Under the pieces are notes generated by a model, which saw only the letters and a list, made by a program, of their open reading frames with translations, made no database searches and was not told the DNA's origin. The position numbers and the translations under genes are program-made. Source: JAVBOW01 sp031550615 (GTDB lineage: Bacteria; Bacteroidota; Bacteroidia; Bacteroidales; Rikenellaceae). Taken from it: a DNA stretch of 62,913 nt. How positions within the stretch are numbered: the stretch's first letter is position 1; each line of letters starts with the position of its first letter. The stretch is taken from assembly GCA_031550615.1 (NCBI GenBank), contig JAVBOL010000036.1, forward strand, positions 1 through 62,913, in the 5' to 3' direction. Shown in pieces: positions 28,222-36,321 of the stretch.

Positions 28222-28548
28222 ATGAAAAACATCCACGACAACGACTCCGCCGCGCCTGAGCCTTGCGAGGTATTCGACACATTGATAGAATCCAACGGGT
28301 TACGCCTTGAGCGGATTCGCTCCTACGGCCACCCCACGCCTGACGGCGAGTGGTATGACCAGCCGGGCCCGGAATGGGTAATGGTGACGCGCGGACGCGC
28401 CGTGCTGGAATTCACCGACGGACGCAGAGAAACGATGATCCCCGGCGATTACATCGAAATACCAGCCGGATGCCGCCACCGCGTCGCCGAGGTGTCGGAT
28501 GACTGCGTCTGGCTGGCGCTGCACTACGGCCTACAGGCCGCGCTTTAA
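28222..28548 (+). CDS. Small cupin-domain protein
   Basis: 108 residues forming a single cupin barrel. The second half, MVTRGRAVLEFTDGRRE, then MIPGDYIEIPAGCRHRVAE, is the conserved cupin pattern with a possible metal His in PAGCRHRV. No signal peptide. No recognisable partner gene; it stands alone between tRNA-Gln and a convergent acyltransferase gene, whose end it overlaps by 18 bases. Function unknown; binding of a small molecule or metal is all that can be inferred. Confidence 0.8.
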   Translation: MKNIHDNDSAAPEPCEVFDTLIESNGLRLERIRSYGHPTPDGEWYDQPGPEWVMVTRGRAVLEFTDGRRETMIPGDYIEIPAGCRHRVAEVSDDCVWLALHYGLQAAL

Positions 28549-29667
28549 GAATCGAGCTGTCAGGTATTTGCGTACCGGCACATCATAAAGCCTCAGGCAG
28601 AGATATGCCAGCAGCACACTCCCGGCTACCACACCCACCGCGCCGGGCAGCGATTGGGCGAACGTAAGCCCGTTATTCTTCACCCAGGCGTAATAGAGGT
28701 ATATAAATGGGTAATGCACCATGTACAGCGGATAGGAAATATCCCCCAGGAACTTACACAGCTTACCGGTGAACCTGCCTGTGGTCTTCCCCGAAGCCCC
28801 GAGCCAGACCAGTACTGGAAAGAAAACGACGCAGCAGACCGTATCGTACAGGCCGTTGAGCCACAGGCGCTCCGCTCCGCCCAGGCGCGGGACGGCAAGC
28901 AGGGCGACCACCAACAGGCTGCACACCCAGAAAGCCCCTTTGATTTTGACGGGTCTGAAAACGCGCGAGAGCAGCAACCCGGCTGAGAATGAGAACAGCA
29001 ACCGCAGGGATCCTCCGGTAAACTCAGTGCCTGTCAGCGAGTAACCCACACATATATCCCCCAGCGGCCCGAGCATGGCGAATGCCGCCAGGGCGCATCC
29101 CGCGGCAGCGACCAAACACGCGAGGGCCACGGTGGAAAGCCGGCGGATGAACAGTGCATAAAGTATATTACCGATATATTCGAAGAACAGCGACCAGCTC
29201 GGGCCATTGAGCGGGAACATCTCCCCCACCCCGCGGACCTCGCCCGCGGTGGTCGCCGGGATCAGCAGCATATTCATCGCCGTGGCCAGCAGCAGCGCCG
29301 CGACCGGCACCAGGGTCACGTCCCACGCCTGGCAACCCTGGAGATAGAACATCACAGCCCCGATAACCGCCCCGATAACCACCATCGGGTGCAGACGTAT
29401 GATCCTGCGTTTGATGAACCCTGCCGGGGTCATCTTCCCCCAACGGCTGTCATAGGCATAGCCGACGACGAATCCTGAGAGTATGAAGAAAAAATCGACG
29501 GCCAGGTAGCCGTGGTTTATGCGCTGGTCCAGATGGCTGGTCGCGAAGGCTTCGAATATATGGAACCACACCACGGTGAGCGCCGCCACCCCGCGTAACC
29601 CGTCGAGGATATCATAGTGCGGCTTAGTGTCTGCGAAGGCAGACATCGGGATTTGTTGTTTGGGCAT
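28531..29667 (-). CDS. Acyltransferase 3 family membrane protein
   Basis: 378-residue integral membrane protein with about ten hydrophobic segments. The N-terminal ILDGLRGVAALTVVWFH with the conserved Arg and His, then NHGYLAVDFFFILSGFVVGY, identifies the OafA/acyltransferase-3 family. These enzymes move acetyl or other acyl groups onto cell-surface sugars or lipids; the acceptor cannot be read from sequence. No surface-polysaccharide genes lie next to it. The 3' end overlaps the convergent cupin gene by 18 bases. Confidence 0.92.
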   Translation of the reverse strand: MPKQQIPMSAFADTKPHYDILDGLRGVAALTVVWFHIFEAFATSHLDQRINHGYLAVDFFFILSGFVVGYAYDSRWGKMTPAGFIKRRIIRLHPMVVIGAVIGAVMFYLQGCQAWDVTLVPVAALLLATAMNMLLIPATTAGEVRGVGEMFPLNGPSWSLFFEYIGNILYALFIRRLSTVALACLVAAAGCALAAFAMLGPLGDICVGYSLTGTEFTGGSLRLLFSFSAGLLLSRVFRPVKIKGAFWVCSLLVVALLAVPRLGGAERLWLNGLYDTVCCVVFFPVLVWLGASGKTTGRFTGKLCKFLGDISYPLYMVHYPFIYLYYAWVKNNGLTFAQSLPGAVGVVAGSVLLAYLCLRLYDVPVRKYLTARFLKRGL

Positions 29668-29688
29668 GCTGCAAACTTAAATATAAAG

Positions 29689-29720
29689 AAAAAGGAGCTA
29701 CGATACCGTAACTCCTTTTT
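29689..29720 (-). terminator. Terminator of tRNA-Asn
   Basis: Symmetric stem (AAAAAGGAG with CTCCTTTTT, inner TACG/CGTA), four-base loop, directly after the tRNA on the minus strand. Confidence 0.8.
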
Positions 29721-29723
29721 CCG

Positions 29724-29797
29724 CTCCTCAGCCAGGACTTGAACCTGGGACCCCCTGATTAACAGTCAGGTGCTCTAACCAACTGAGCTACTGAGGA
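29724..29797 (-). tRNA. tRNA-Asn (GTT anticodon)
   Basis: 74-base cloverleaf. On the minus strand the acceptor stem TCCTCAG pairs with CTGAGGA. The anticodon stem CCTGA/TCAGG encloses loop CTGTTAA with anticodon GTT (complement of 29761-29763). CCA is not encoded. Confidence 0.95.
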
Positions 29798-29882
29798 ATA
29801 TATTGGTTTTAAGAATGGTTGAAATACCTCAGCCCTTTCCTTTTGCCTTAGCGCCGGGCGGTTGCCTGTGCATTTCGGATGG

Positions 29883-29913
29883 CAAAGATAAGCACTAAAT
29901 TCTTTTCTGCAAA
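29883..29913 (-). promoter_or_regulatory. Promoter of tRNA-Asn
   Basis: On the minus strand TTTG (29913-29910), a 19-base spacer and TATCTTTG (29890-29883), 86 bases before the tRNA. Exact consensus match. Confidence 0.7.
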
Positions 29914-30003
29914 TTTTTTTATGCAAACTTTTTAATAAAGAGCCGCACAACGCGCTAAAAACGGCATATGGGGTGAAAACGGCAAAAATAATTTTCCATT
30001 TTG

Positions 30004-31101
30004 ATGCGTAAATCCATACCTTTGCCCACTGTGAAACTCAAAGCCACTATAATATTTCCAGCCCTGCTCCTCTGCCTGACGGCGGCGGGACAGCAGTTGC
30101 GTTTCGAGGCCGCATCGTTCGATTTCGGGCTGATCCGCGAGGACGGCGGGATGGTGAGCCACACCTTCCGCTACACCAACGCGGGCAACCGCGCCGTGGT
30201 GATCGAATATATCGACACCTCGTGCGGATGCACCACCACCGACTTCACGCGCAAGCCTGTAAAACCTGGCGAGCAGGGCGCCGTCACCGTCACCTATGAC
30301 CCCATGAACCGCCCGGGGCCATTCTCCAAAACGCTGACCGTAAGCGCCAATAACGCGACGGTAAAAGCCACCCTCTCGATAACGGGCGAGGTGAAGGCGC
30401 GCATCCGTCCGACCGAGGAACAATACCCTATCGAACTGACCGGCAAAGTGCGCACGGACATCCTGGCGGCATACTTGCGCAATGTGGCCATGGGCAGCGC
30501 ACGGTCGACGGCCATAGGGCTTGTCAACACCTCGGACAGGGCCATCACTCTCGGCTTCAAGGTCGTCCCGGCATGCCACTTGCTTAAGATACACGCACCC
30601 GGAACACTCGCTCCCGGTGAGCGCGCGACCGTCACCCTGACCCTCGACATGACGGGGCAAAAAACGGCGTGGGGACTCTACCAGGCGCAGGTCTACTACA
30701 TCTTCGACGGTGAAATGTGCAAAACGCCGATCTCCATGGTCGCATACGGAGTGGACGATTTCACCGGCATCGACCCCAACGACGCGCCCCGCGCACGCCT
30801 GAGCGCGCAGTTCCACGACTTCGGGGACACAGAGCCCTCGCAGGGCGTCAAAAAGGCGGGATTCACGCTGCAAAACACCGGCGCCAAACCGATGACCGTG
30901 CGCAGCGTGGACGCCGGACAGGCCCTTGGCACGAACCTGCGTCCGGGCACGGTCATTGCACCGGGAGGCAAGCTGGCATTCGATGTGTGGATAGACCCCG
31001 CCAAAGCGCCGCAGGGAATATTCGCCGAGACCGTAACGCTGATAGTCAACGACCCGCTGCGCCCGGTCAGGGAACTGCGCACGGCGGCATATATAAGATA
31101 A
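30004..31101 (+). CDS. DUF1573 domain protein, exported
   Basis: About 365 residues with a signal peptide ending near TAAGQQ. Two or three immunoglobulin-like beta domains follow. The first contains the DUF1573 hallmark IDTSCGCTTTDF with a Cys pair, and a later repeat reads FGDTEPSQGVKKAGFTLQN. The function of the family is not known; periplasmic or surface structural roles are suspected. The start is uncertain: ATG 30004 gives a long basic n-region, while a TACCTTTG element at 30017-30024 would place transcription start right at the GTG at 30031 (codon 10). I chose the ATG. It has no close operon partner. Confidence 0.85.
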   Translation: MRKSIPLPTVKLKATIIFPALLLCLTAAGQQLRFEAASFDFGLIREDGGMVSHTFRYTNAGNRAVVIEYIDTSCGCTTTDFTRKPVKPGEQGAVTVTYDPMNRPGPFSKTLTVSANNATVKATLSITGEVKARIRPTEEQYPIELTGKVRTDILAAYLRNVAMGSARSTAIGLVNTSDRAITLGFKVVPACHLLKIHAPGTLAPGERATVTLTLDMTGQKTAWGLYQAQVYYIFDGEMCKTPISMVAYGVDDFTGIDPNDAPRARLSAQFHDFGDTEPSQGVKKAGFTLQNTGAKPMTVRSVDAGQALGTNLRPGTVIAPGGKLAFDVWIDPAKAPQGIFAETVTLIVNDPLRPVRELRTAAYIR

Positions 31102-31200
31102 TTATGAATTGAGAGTTATGAATTATGAATTTGAGTTTGACCGGACGTGCAGACGCCGTGTTCAATTCATCGTTCATAATTTATAATTCGTAATTTTAAA
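31102..31200. repeat. A+T-rich inverted repeat with AATTATG units, copy 2
   Basis: The left arm carries AATTATGAATT and AATTATGAA, the right arm TTCATAATT and related units, around a G+C-richer core. The whole gap between DUF1573 and nfnA is this element, which ends just before the nfnA ATG, as copy 1 does before the RND gene. Confidence 0.55.
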
Positions 31201-31204
31201 GTTC

Positions 31205-32089
31205 ATGTTCGAGATCATAGAAAAACGCAAGCTGACCGAGGGAATATTCCTGATGAAGGTACACGCCCCGCGCGTGGCGCGCTCGGCGCAGCCCGGCCAG
31301 TTCGTCATAGTGCGCGTCAATGAAGAGGGCGAACGCATTCCGCTCACCATAAGCGACTACGACGCATGCGCGGGATGGGTGACGATAGTTACGCAGACCA
31401 TAGGCGTGTCCACGCGCAAGATATGCGCCCTTGAGCAGGGCGAATCGCTGGCAGATTTCGCGGGACCGCTGGGCCGGCCCTCCGAATTCGTACACCTTTC
31501 GCCCGGGGAGCTGGCGGACAAAAAATTCCTTTTCGTGGCGGGCGGACTGGGCACCGCGCCGGTCTACCCCCAGGTCAAATGGCTTGCGGAAAGGGGTGTG
31601 AAGGCCGACGTGATAATAGGTGCGAAGAACGCCGGGCTGCTCATCTTCACCGACGAGATGCGCAAGGTTGCCGGCGAGGTCTACATAGCCACCGACGACG
31701 GTTCGGCGGGCTTCAAGGGGCTCGTGACCGACCTGATGCGCGATTTGATAGACAATAAAGGCAAAAAATATGACGAGGTGATCGCCATAGGCCCTATGAT
31801 AATGATGAAATTCGTGGCTGCGGCCACCCTGCCCTACGGCATAAAGACCATCGTGAGCCTCAATACGCTCATGGTCGACGGCACGGGCATGTGCGGGGCG
31901 TGCCGCGTTACGGTAGGCGGCAAGACGCGCTTCACATGCGTCGAGGGGCCCGAATTCGACGGCCACCAGGTAGATTTCGACGAGGCGATGCGCCGCCAGG
32001 GCATGTACCGCACCCTGGAAGCGCGTGCCGCCAAGATGGAAGAAGAGAAAGCCGCAGGGCACAACTGCAGAATAGGACTCGATAAATAA
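31205..32089 (+). CDS. nfnA: NfnA-like ferredoxin-NADP+ reductase / sulfide dehydrogenase subunit
   Basis: 294-residue flavoprotein subunit. The FAD-binding beta barrel has RIPLTISDYDA, the NAD-binding half has FVAGGLGTAPVYPQ, and the C-terminal end carries a [2Fe-2S] cluster site MCGACRVTVGGKTRFTC near residues 228-243. In characterised systems NfnAB couples NADH, NADPH and ferredoxin by electron bifurcation. The gene overlaps the next by one base (TAATG), so the two subunits are made together. Dihydroorotate dehydrogenase electron-transfer subunit is the related alternative but is less likely beside an NfnB partner. Confidence 0.88.
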   Translation: MFEIIEKRKLTEGIFLMKVHAPRVARSAQPGQFVIVRVNEEGERIPLTISDYDACAGWVTIVTQTIGVSTRKICALEQGESLADFAGPLGRPSEFVHLSPGELADKKFLFVAGGLGTAPVYPQVKWLAERGVKADVIIGAKNAGLLIFTDEMRKVAGEVYIATDDGSAGFKGLVTDLMRDLIDNKGKKYDEVIAIGPMIMMKFVAAATLPYGIKTIVSLNTLMVDGTGMCGACRVTVGGKTRFTCVEGPEFDGHQVDFDEAMRRQGMYRTLEARAAKMEEEKAAGHNCRIGLDK

Positions 32090-33474
32090 TGGCAAACAAA
32101 ATACCACGCGTGAAAGTGCGCGAACAGGACCCGGCTGTCCGTGCGGCCAATTTCGAAGAGGTCTGCTACGGATATGACCTTAACGAGGCGCAATTGGAGG
32201 CCTCGCGATGCCTTCAATGCAAGAACCCGCGCTGCGTGGCGCAATGTCCCGTGTCGATACAGATACCGCAATTCATCGCCGCCGTCCTTGAGGGCGACCC
32301 CGCGCGTGCGGCGGCCATAATCGCCGCAGACAGTTCGCTGCCTTCCGTATGCGGTCGCGTCTGCCCCCAGGAAACGCAGTGCGAAGGGGCGTGCATCCTC
32401 GCCGTAAAGGGCGAGAGCGTGGCTATCGGCAAACTGGAGCGTTACGTAGGCGACTGGGCCATCGAAAACGGCGGCGCGGCGGAACCCCCCGCCACCCACA
32501 ACGGCCATAAGGTAGCCGTCGTGGGCAGCGGCCCGGCGGGCCTGGCATGCGCGTCGGACCTTGCGAAGATGGGCTACGAGGTCACAATATTCGAGGCACT
32601 GCACCGCCCTGGCGGCGTATTGGAATACGGCATCCCCGAATTCCGTCTGCCTAAAGAGCGCGTGGTGGCCAAAGAGATAGACAACGTGCGCCGCCTGGGC
32701 GTAAAGATAGAGACCGACACCATCGTGGGCCGCACGGTCACGATAGATTCGCTGATGGGCGAAGAGGGCTTCGAGGCGGTGTTCATCGGCTCGGGTGCGG
32801 GACTGCCGCGCTTCATGGGCATCCCGGGCGAAAACCTGAACGGCGTGGTTTCGGCCCACGAATTCCTCACGCGCGCCAACCTGATGAAGGCGTGGAGGGA
32901 GGACTACGACACCCCGATCCACGTAGGTTCGAAAGTGGCCGTGGTCGGTGGCGGCAACGTGGCGATGGACGCCGTACGCACGGCCAAACGCCTGGGCGCC
33001 GAAGCCCGGATCGTCTACCGCCGCTCCGAGGCCGAGCTGCCCGCCCGCGTCGAGGAGGTGCACCACGCCCGGGAAGAGGGCATCGTTTTCGATATGCTGA
33101 CCAATCCGGTCGCGATCCTGGGCGATGACAAGGGCTGGGTGACCGGCATGCGCTGCGTGCGCATGGAGTTGGGTGAGCCCGACGCTTCGGGACGCCGTTC
33201 GCCGGTCGAGATCCCGGGCTCGGAGTTCACTATGGAATGCGACGTGGTGGTGATGGCGCTGGGCACTTCGCCCAACCCGCTGATCGCCTCGACCACCGAG
33301 GGGCTCGACACGGCGCGCTGGGGAGGCATCACGGCGGATGAAACAGGGCGCACCTCGCGCCCCGGGGTCTTCGCCGGAGGCGACGCGGTGACGGGCGCGG
33401 CGACCGTAATCCTGGCCATGGGCGCGGGACGCAAGGCCGCCAGGGCGATAGACGAATACATTAAATCCAAATAG
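32089..33474 (+). CDS. nfnB: NfnB / glutamate-synthase small-subunit-like oxidoreductase
   Basis: 461 residues. N-terminal [4Fe-4S] ligands are in CLQCKNPRCVAQCP (Cys41, 44, 49, 53) and VCGRVCPQETQCEGAC (Cys88, 92, 98, 102). An FAD site GSGPAGLACA and an NADPH site GGGNVAMDAVRTAKRLG follow. This is the layout of GltD, annotated as homotetrameric NADPH glutamate synthase, but there is no large glutamate synthase subunit nearby and the gene is coupled to nfnA, so an NADPH-ferredoxin transhydrogenase role is preferred. It ends with TAG, then a strong terminator. Confidence 0.88.
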   Translation: MANKIPRVKVREQDPAVRAANFEEVCYGYDLNEAQLEASRCLQCKNPRCVAQCPVSIQIPQFIAAVLEGDPARAAAIIAADSSLPSVCGRVCPQETQCEGACILAVKGESVAIGKLERYVGDWAIENGGAAEPPATHNGHKVAVVGSGPAGLACASDLAKMGYEVTIFEALHRPGGVLEYGIPEFRLPKERVVAKEIDNVRRLGVKIETDTIVGRTVTIDSLMGEEGFEAVFIGSGAGLPRFMGIPGENLNGVVSAHEFLTRANLMKAWREDYDTPIHVGSKVAVVGGGNVAMDAVRTAKRLGAEARIVYRRSEAELPARVEEVHHAREEGIVFDMLTNPVAILGDDKGWVTGMRCVRMELGEPDASGRRSPVEIPGSEFTMECDVVVMALGTSPNPLIASTTEGLDTARWGGITADETGRTSRPGVFAGGDAVTGAATVILAMGAGRKAARAIDEYIKSK

Positions 33475-33475
33475 G

Positions 33476-33512
33476 AAGAAGGAGGACACTTTAATAAAGT
33501 GTCCTCCTTCTT
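33476..33512. terminator. Bidirectional terminator after nfnB
   Basis: An 18-bp stem (33476-33493 with 33495-33512) with T run on the right, between convergent genes. Confidence 0.85.
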
Positions 33513-33513
33513 T

Positions 33514-34152
33514 TTAACGTATCCTGACCGGATTTATCCGGAATCTCAGATCGACCCCGATGCTGTACCCCGCGCCGGACCCTCCGTCAAGCCTGACCAG
33601 CGACGGACGGTATACCGCCCCGACGCTGAAATTGCCCATGTTGAAGAATGCGTCAGCGACCAGGCCCAGCGACCAGAAACAATCGCTGCGCGTGGTCGGG
33701 GAGCCTTCGAGCAGCGACGAGCTCATAAACCAGCGGTTGCAGACCAGGTTGGGCCCCGCCCCGAAGGTGAAACGCCCCACCGAATAGTTATTGACGAGCG
33801 AAAAATTATGGCGGTGCAGGGTTTCCATGGGCACGAGCAGCCCGAAAAGGTCTTTCCAGACGGACTCGGTGGTTTCGACGGCATATTCCGCAGAGAGGCT
33901 CAGATGGTCGGCATAGTAATATCCCGCGCCAGCCGTAGCGCCCCAATAGACGGATTCGCCGTAATGGTGGCCGCCGGCGACCTTCGCGCCCAAATAGGAG
34001 TATGCCGGCACCCCGAGGGTAAGGTACCAACGCCCCTGCTCGTGCATTTTGGAACGTAATTCGACGCGTGCGGCCTTTCTTTCCGGCGAGGCGGCGAAAA
34101 GCAGCGCCGGACAGAGCGCCGCGGATAAAACGATGGCGTGGATTTTGTTCAT
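33514..34152 (-). CDS. Exported protein, probably small outer-membrane beta-barrel
   Basis: 212 residues. The signal peptide (MNKIHAIVLSAALCPALLFA) is followed by a short basic segment and then alternating hydrophobic strands rich in Gly and Tyr (GATAGAGYYYADHLSLSAEY, FTFGAGPNLVCNRWF, FSVGAVYRPSLVRLDG), ending in an amphipathic strand. This fits an outer-membrane barrel of about eight strands. I do not recognise a family with a known function. Divergent from the DUF2148 gene, with overlapping promoters. Confidence 0.7.
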   Translation of the reverse strand: MNKIHAIVLSAALCPALLFAASPERKAARVELRSKMHEQGRWYLTLGVPAYSYLGAKVAGGHHYGESVYWGATAGAGYYYADHLSLSAEYAVETTESVWKDLFGLLVPMETLHRHNFSLVNNYSVGRFTFGAGPNLVCNRWFMSSSLLEGSPTTRSDCFWSLGLVADAFFNMGNFSVGAVYRPSLVRLDGGSGAGYSIGVDLRFRINPVRIR

Positions 34153-34164
34153 GCTTTTTTAAAT

Positions 34165-34197
34165 TTTTGCCATACAAAAGTAAAAAAATTATCTTTA
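34165..34197. promoter_or_regulatory. Overlapping divergent promoters
   Basis: On the plus strand TTTTG (34165-34169), a 20-base spacer and TATCTTTA (34190-34197) point to the DUF2148 gene. On the minus strand TACTTTTG (34182-34175) points to the barrel gene. The two elements sit within the same 33 bases and cannot easily be used at once. Confidence 0.55.
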
Positions 34198-34215
34198 CAT
34201 AAAATATCCCGAGTT

Positions 34216-34749
34216 ATGGTCATCAACGAGAAACAATCGCGCACCGAGAGCGTGATCGCCGCCGGGCGGGCGATAATGACAGCCGCACGCACAGCCCCGA
34301 AAGCCAAAGGGGTCGACATACAGCAGATCGTGATGGTCACGGGCGACGACCTGGAACGCCTGGCCGGCAAGATGCGCGAATTGAGCGAGGAATTCGGATT
34401 CAAGTTCTTCCTGCGCGACGCCGCCAACGTCGAGGCATCCCAGGCCGTGGTGCTGATCGGCACGCGGGCGCACACCCAGGGGCTTAACTGCGGCTACTGC
34501 GGTTTTGCGACCTGCGCGGAAAAACCCGCCCCAACGCCATGTTATTTCACCTCGGCGGACATAGGCATCGCCATAGGCTCCGCCGTGTCGCTGGCCGCCG
34601 ACCTGCGTGTGGACACCCGCGTGATGTACTCGGCGGGGGTTTCGGCCCGTAGGCTCGGACTGATCGACGATTGCGATGGTGTGCTGGCCATACTGCTGAG
34701 TTGCAGCAGTAAAAGTCCATTTTTTGACAGGGTTTTTGAACATAAATGA
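34216..34749 (+). CDS. DUF2148 ferredoxin-like domain protein
   Basis: 177 residues from the ATG at 34216; the open frame runs further upstream but crosses the promoter. The Cys-rich segment NCGYCGFATCAEKPAPTPCY near residues 93-112 is the conserved DUF2148 motif and could bind an iron-sulphur cluster. No signal peptide, so cytoplasmic. A C-terminal Ala/Gly-rich region follows (IAIGSAVSLAADL). Function unknown. It lies directly upstream of murE but has its own promoter, and the 108-base gap contains another promoter. Confidence 0.82.
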   Translation: MVINEKQSRTESVIAAGRAIMTAARTAPKAKGVDIQQIVMVTGDDLERLAGKMRELSEEFGFKFFLRDAANVEASQAVVLIGTRAHTQGLNCGYCGFATCAEKPAPTPCYFTSADIGIAIGSAVSLAADLRVDTRVMYSAGVSARRLGLIDDCDGVLAILLSCSSKSPFFDRVFEHK

Positions 34750-34810
34750 TTTTGTCAATAAACTGTCAATCAAAAAGCCGCGACACCCTATCCTGAACCA
34801 TTAAATTGTA

Positions 34811-34818
34811 TATTTTTG
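34811..34818 (+). promoter_or_regulatory. Possible -7 element of the murE-ftsZ cluster
   Basis: TATTTTTG, 39 bases before the murE ATG. No matching -33 element is visible. Confidence 0.4.
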
Positions 34819-34857
34819 TAGGATGGAATATTAGATTTTATTCCGAACTGCAAAAAT

Positions 34858-36309
34858 ATGACTATCAGCCAATTACTGAACGACGTCGCAATAACCTCCC
34901 TCACCGGGGGGCAAGGCGGCGACACACGCATAAGTTCCCTCGCGCTCGACTCGCGCTCTGTGGAGAAAGGTGCGCTGTTCTGCGCCGTGCGCGGCAGCGC
35001 CTCGGACGGCCACGCATACATATCCTCTGCCATTGAAAAAGGCGCGTCGGCGATACTCTGCGAGGAGTTGCCCGCGACGCCTGTCCCCGGGGTGGCCTAT
35101 ATCCTGGTCGCCGATTCGCACGCGGCGATGGGGGTGATAGCGGCCAACTTCTACGACAACCCCTCACGTAAACTCTCTCTGGTGGGGGTGACCGGCACCA
35201 ACGGCAAAACGACCACCGCCACACTGCTCTACGACATGTTCCGTAAGTTGGGCTACCGCGCCGGGCTTATCTCGACGGTGGTCTACAAAGTCGACACACG
35301 TGAAATCCCCGCCACGCACACCACTCCAGACGCGATCACCCTCAACGGTCTGCTTGCCGGGATGGTCGACGCGGGGTGCGACTACTGCTTCATGGAGGTC
35401 TCCTCGCACAGCATCGTGCAGGGGCGCATCGCCGGGCTTACCTTCGCCGGGGGCCTGTTCACCAACATCACCCACGACCATCTGGATTACCACGGGACGT
35501 TCGCCGAATATATCCGCGCCAAAAAGGCGTTTTTCGACTCCCTGCCAGGCCATGCCTTCGCGCTGGTCAACGTGGACGATCGCAACGGTCGCGTAATGGT
35601 GCAGAACTGCAAGGCGCGCGTTAGGACCTTCGCCCTGAAATGCCCCTCGGACTACCATTGCCAGCTGCTCGAAACGCACATGGACGGCATGCTGCTCAAC
35701 GTCGACAACAACGAGGTGTGGGTCGGTTTCCTGGGGCGCTTCAACGCCTACAACCTGCTGGGGGTCTACGCCGCAGCGGTCGAGTTGGGCGTGGAGAGGC
35801 AGGAGGCCCTGCGCATCCTCTCGGGGCTGCACGCCGTGAGCGGACGCTTCGAAACGGTGCGCGCCGGGGATGGCCGCATAGCCATCGTCGACTACGCCCA
35901 CACGCCCGACGCGCTGCAAAACGTGATCGACACGATCAACGAGATACGCACCCCCGCGCAAAAACTCTTCGTGGTGGTGGGCTGCGGCGGCAACCGCGAC
36001 GCGGCCAAACGCCCAGTGATGGCGCGCATCGCGGCATCGGGCGGCGGACTGGCGATCCTAACGAGCGACAACCCACGCAAGGAGGACCCCGAGGCCATCC
36101 TTAACGACATGACCGCCGGGCTCGACCCGACGCACAAATACCTGCGCATCACCGACCGCCGCGAAGCGATACGCACGGCAGCCACTATGGCCGCCCCGGG
36201 CGACATCATCCTGGTCGCGGGCAAAGGGCACGAGAATTACCAGATCATCGGCGAGGTGAAACACCACTTCGACGACAAGGAGATAATCACCGAATTTTTC
36301 GCCGGATAA
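34858..36309 (+). CDS. murE: UDP-MurNAc-tripeptide ligase, meso-DAP adding
   Basis: 483-residue Mur ligase that adds the third amino acid to the peptidoglycan stem in the cytoplasm. The ATP loop GVTGTNGKTTTA is at about residues 109-120, the central Mur signature is in TNITHDHLDYHGTFAEY, and DNPRKEDP near residue 404 is the motif of ligases that use meso-diaminopimelate. It is the first gene of the division cluster here; mraZ, mraW, ftsL and ftsI, which often precede it, are not in the window. mraY follows after 12 bases. Confidence 0.96.
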   Translation: MTISQLLNDVAITSLTGGQGGDTRISSLALDSRSVEKGALFCAVRGSASDGHAYISSAIEKGASAILCEELPATPVPGVAYILVADSHAAMGVIAANFYDNPSRKLSLVGVTGTNGKTTTATLLYDMFRKLGYRAGLISTVVYKVDTREIPATHTTPDAITLNGLLAGMVDAGCDYCFMEVSSHSIVQGRIAGLTFAGGLFTNITHDHLDYHGTFAEYIRAKKAFFDSLPGHAFALVNVDDRNGRVMVQNCKARVRTFALKCPSDYHCQLLETHMDGMLLNVDNNEVWVGFLGRFNAYNLLGVYAAAVELGVERQEALRILSGLHAVSGRFETVRAGDGRIAIVDYAHTPDALQNVIDTINEIRTPAQKLFVVVGCGGNRDAAKRPVMARIAASGGGLAILTSDNPRKEDPEAILNDMTAGLDPTHKYLRITDRREAIRTAATMAAPGDIILVAGKGHENYQIIGEVKHHFDDKEIITEFFAG

Positions 36310-36321
36310 AATCGACAAATA

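Noticed and set aside
28098..28295. Small minus-strand open frame before the cupin gene
   Set aside because: It reads across two strong hairpins and the start of the cupin gene and resembles no protein.
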